The notes under the pieces: model-generated | Database searches by the model: none | What the model saw: only the letters and a program-made list of their open reading frames with translations | What the model was told of the DNA's origin: nothing | Position numbers and translations under genes: made by a program | Part shown: in pieces, positions 5,838-7,105 of the stretch | Position numbering within the stretch: position 1 is the first letter of the stretch | Layout: each line of letters begins with the position of its first letter | Origin: Mesenet sp031546805 | GTDB taxonomy: Bacteria > Pseudomonadota > Alphaproteobacteria > Rickettsiales > Anaplasmataceae | DNA: 7,105 nucleotides | Assembly (NCBI GenBank): GCA_031546805.1 | Contig: JAVBJW010000059.1 | Location: 1-7,105, forward strand | Direction: 5' to 3'

Positions 5838-5880
5838 AAAGTCAGGTATAGTTATAAGTATCTTAAAAGATTAGAAAGTC
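5833..5880. repeat. 11-bp direct repeat spanning the GT2 stop
   Basis: ATTAGAAAGTC occurs at 5833-5843, covering the GT2 TAG stop, and again at 5870-5880. The copies are 37 bases apart in start position. It could mark a small duplication or the scar of a deletion. Chance is possible in this composition. Confidence 0.4.
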
Positions 5881-6127
5881 TAAAGAAAATATTGCATTCT
5901 CCAACGCCAACAAAAATCCAGATATTTACTTTACTCTCAAAACTGCAAAAAAATACCTACGTTTTAGAGAAAAATGGCTAAGGATGCTACATTATGGAAA
6001 GCAATGTAGGGGATTGTTGTGTAGTGTAATCGGTGCAAAGGTATGCATGTATGCAAGGTAAAATAGCCTACTGTGGCGGTTCTTAAGATAACACAAAATC
6101 CAATTGAGAGATGTTCGTTATTTTATA
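5838..6127. other. Intergenic stretch with one decayed open frame
   Basis: No intact gene is seen. The plus-strand frame 5867-6061 is open for 64 codons without an early ATG. It reads NIAFSNANKNPDIYFTLKTA, then KKYLRFREKWLRMLHYGKQ, which has coding-like composition but no family I recognise. Within it CTACATT (5987-5993) and AATGTAG (6003-6009) form a 7-bp stem with a 9-base loop. This is probably the remnant of a lost gene. Confidence 0.3.
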
Positions 6128-6213
6128 TGGTGGAGGCAAGCGGAGTTGAACCGCTGACCTTCTGCGTGCAAAACAGACGCTCTACCAACTAAGCTATGCC
6201 CCCATATAAAATA
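6119..6213. repeat. 12-bp inverted repeat bracketing the tRNA
   Basis: TATTTTATATGG (6119-6130) and CCATATAAAATA (6202-6213) are exact reverse complements. The inner GG/CC bases belong to the CCA tail and to G1-G2 of the tRNA. In the primary transcript the leader and trailer could pair into a helix that extends the acceptor stem, with a two-base register slip at the tRNA end. Confidence 0.6.
6128..6203 (-). tRNA. tRNA-Ala (anticodon TGC), CCA encoded
   Basis: The minus strand folds into a full cloverleaf. The 5' acceptor strand GGGGGCA (6197-6203) pairs with TGCCTCC, including the G3:U70 wobble that is the main alanine identity element. The D-arm region reads TAGCTTAGTTGGTAGAGC. The anticodon loop TTTGCAC (6166-6172) carries TGC at 6168-6170. 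The T-arm AGCGG-TTCAACT-CCGCT contains the conserved GTTCAACTC. Discriminator A is followed by an encoded CCA (6128-6130). The first pair of the anticodon loop side is a U-G wobble, which is tolerated. The gene stands alone, away from any rRNA operon. It is flanked by a 12-base inverted repeat. Confidence 0.97.
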
Positions 6214-6372
6214 TAGTAACAACTGTAAAGCTCAAAAATCATCATTTTGTAGTAATATTATATTAATAATAAAGCACCTAAACGAGGATGCAAGAAAAAC
6301 TTGTCATTTTAACATAGCAAAAAATCATTTTCTTTTTCTAAACATAAAGTATGTATAAGATAGGATTGATAA
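6214..6372. other. Intergenic, nothing recognised
   Basis: AT-rich sequence between the tRNA and the MITE-like element with no supportable gene on either strand. The tRNA promoter should lie here on the minus strand, but no convincing pair of boxes stands out. Confidence 0.4.
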
Positions 6373-6519
6373 TAGACCTCTTACATAACTAAGAAAAGGT
6401 CGTGGTATAATAGAAGTAATATTGGTAAAAATTCGAACAAATAGAAAAGCTTGATATAGACGAAATTAAGCTGGAATTTATAATTTGGAGTTGATCTCAT
6501 AAGTTGCACAAGAGGTCTA
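6373..6519 (+). mobile_element. MITE-like internally deleted insertion sequence, possibly IS5-type
   Basis: TAGACCTCTT (6373-6382) and AAGAGGTCTA (6510-6519) are perfect 10-bp terminal inverted repeats. Allowing four mismatches the similarity extends to 18 bases (TACATAACT against TGTGCAACT inward). The 147-bp element is flanked by ATAA on both sides (6369-6372 and 6520-6523), a fitting 4-bp target duplication. Inside, TATAAT at 6406-6411 may be a promoter box. The codons from about 6430 read KFEQIEKLDIDEIK, which resembles the first residues of transposases such as those of IS5-group elements, after which the frame ends. This looks like an insertion sequence reduced to its ends plus a few transposase codons, mobile only with a helper in trans. 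Family assignment is tentative. Confidence 0.6.
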
Positions 6520-6521
6520 AT

Positions 6522-6541
6522 AACTCCAGAATTGGGGTTTT
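6522..6541 (+). terminator. Possible small hairpin with T tail beside the MITE
   Basis: AACTCCA (6522-6528) pairs with TGGGGTT (6533-6539), one G-U wobble included, around a GAAT loop, and TTTT covers 6538-6541. It overlaps the target duplication of the MITE. No gene ends directly upstream on this strand, so its role is unclear. Confidence 0.25.
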
Positions 6542-6651
6542 AAATAAGCTTTTACAAGCTACTAGCTCTATTAGAACTACAAAAAGTATTGATTTATTTA
6601 AGAAAATATGTTGATATATTAAACTTTGTATAAAAATTAAAGAGGAATTTT

Positions 6652-6903
6652 ATGCTACTTATTTTAGCTGCTTATAATGGACATACAGATACAGTAGAAT
6701 TGCTACTCAAGCAACCTGCTAATAAGGTTAATGCTAAAAATAATGAATTGTTCAGTGTAGTAAAATGTGATAATGTTAATAATCTTGCTCAAGAATACGG
6801 AAAACTATTTACATGGAATACTAAAAGTATATTAAACAGCACAATACCAGACTGTATTTCGAAAATCTCACTCCTAAACAAAACATTTGAAAAAAATGCA
6901 TGA
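6652..6903 (+). CDS. Ankyrin-repeat protein, first part before an in-frame TGA
   Basis: The ATG at 6652 follows a good Shine-Dalgarno (AGAGGA at 6641-6646, five-base spacing). Residues 1-30 hold one clear ankyrin repeat: LLILAAYNGHTDTVELLLKQ, then PANKVNAKNN. The usual TPL opening is replaced by the start codon, so earlier repeats may have been lost. The rest (LFSVVKCDNVNNLAQEYGKL and on) is not recognised. The frame ends at a TGA at 6901-6903 after 83 codons, yet the same frame stays open to the window edge, so the original protein was longer. Single short ankyrin units rarely fold well alone, so the truncated product may not be functional. Ankyrin proteins of intracellular bacteria often act in the host cell, but nothing here shows secretion. 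Confidence 0.6.
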   Translation: MLLILAAYNGHTDTVELLLKQPANKVNAKNNELFSVVKCDNVNNLAQEYGKLFTWNTKSILNSTIPDCISKISLLNKTFEKNA

Positions 6904-7105
6904 TTTAATAGTGTAGGAGGAATATGTCAATCGTTTTCTAACCTTCCAAGTCTTCTCAATCTCAATAGCAAAGACGATGATGAAAATGAGGATAAAAATA
7001 AAGCAACAAATGTAAATGAAGACAATTTAAAAGATGAAATAAAAGATGAGGAAGATGATAGTGAAGATAAAGCATCTGCTAATATTAGTGTGTCAATACT
7101 ACAAA
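6904..7105 (+). pseudogene. Continuation of the ankyrin gene past the TGA: acidic region (partial)
   Basis: In the same frame as the ankyrin gene, directly after its TGA, 67 codons remain open to the window end. They read FNSVGGICQSFSNLPSLLNL, followed by a markedly acidic tract (KDDDENEDKNK..., DEIKDEEDDSEDK). The strong Asp/Glu/Lys bias and absence of stops indicate former coding sequence. No ATG, GTG or TTG with a ribosome site restarts the frame, so this is best read as the lost C-terminal part of the upstream gene, unless the TGA is read through. Confidence 0.5.

Noticed and set aside
6003..6061. Short direct and inverted repeats as a CRISPR or riboswitch
   Set aside because: Only isolated short stems and one repeated TATGCA are present, with no regular repeat-spacer pattern or known aptamer fold.
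6128..6203. tRNA as a prophage attachment site
   Set aside because: No duplicated tRNA 3' segment and no integrase gene is seen in the window.
6901..6903. TGA read as tryptophan (alternative genetic code)
   Set aside because: Trp is encoded by TGG in GT1 and GT2, both of which are free of internal TGA. One TGA in a decaying region is better explained as a nonsense mutation.

Overview
The window is strongly AT-rich (roughly 70% A+T by eye). It carries ankyrin repeats, glycosyltransferase-like effectors, prophage debris, a toxin-antitoxin locus and many frameshifted genes. This combination fits an obligate intracellular alphaproteobacterium, most likely a member of the Rickettsiales living in a protist or arthropod. 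That placement is an inference from composition and gene content; the window has no rRNA or core protein gene to settle it.

Layout, left to right. Positions 1-55 (minus) hold the start of an ankyrin-repeat reading frame that runs off the edge. Positions 151-1329 (minus) encode GT1, a 392-residue glycosyltransferase-like protein with a DxD sugar-nucleotide motif and a C-terminal CCIS tetrapeptide that reads as a eukaryotic CaaX prenylation box. Positions 1415-2658 (minus) are the wreck of a P2-like prophage tail module in the normal P2 order: tail tube (FII), a short tail-assembly gene (E position), and tape measure (T). All are short, and a RelB/RelE-type toxin-antitoxin module sits between FII and E. 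The antitoxin is intact and the toxin is frameshifted. Positions 2641-3604 (plus) are a coiled-coil protein of unknown function, cut at its 5' end against the prophage fragment and split by one extra G. Positions 3715-4162 (plus) are a conserved phage/bacterial gene with at least three frame disruptions. Positions 4362-5837 (plus) encode GT2, an intact 491-residue paralogue of GT1 fused to C-terminal ankyrin repeats.

To the right lie a decayed stretch, a tRNA-Ala(TGC) gene on the minus strand (6128-6203), and a 147-bp MITE-like element with terminal inverted repeats, a 4-bp target duplication and what looks like the first codons of a transposase. An ankyrin-repeat gene (6652 onward, plus) is broken by one in-frame TGA and then continues open, with a very acidic tail, to the window edge.

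The two intact large genes, GT1 and GT2, are the probable working units. They diverge from a core of decaying DNA, each has ankyrin coding sequence on its 3' side, and each has a perfect AT-rich palindrome just downstream of its best -10 box. I infer a pair of host-directed, probably secreted glycosyltransferase effectors in an accessory island, possibly brought in as prophage cargo and possibly controlled by a shared regulator.
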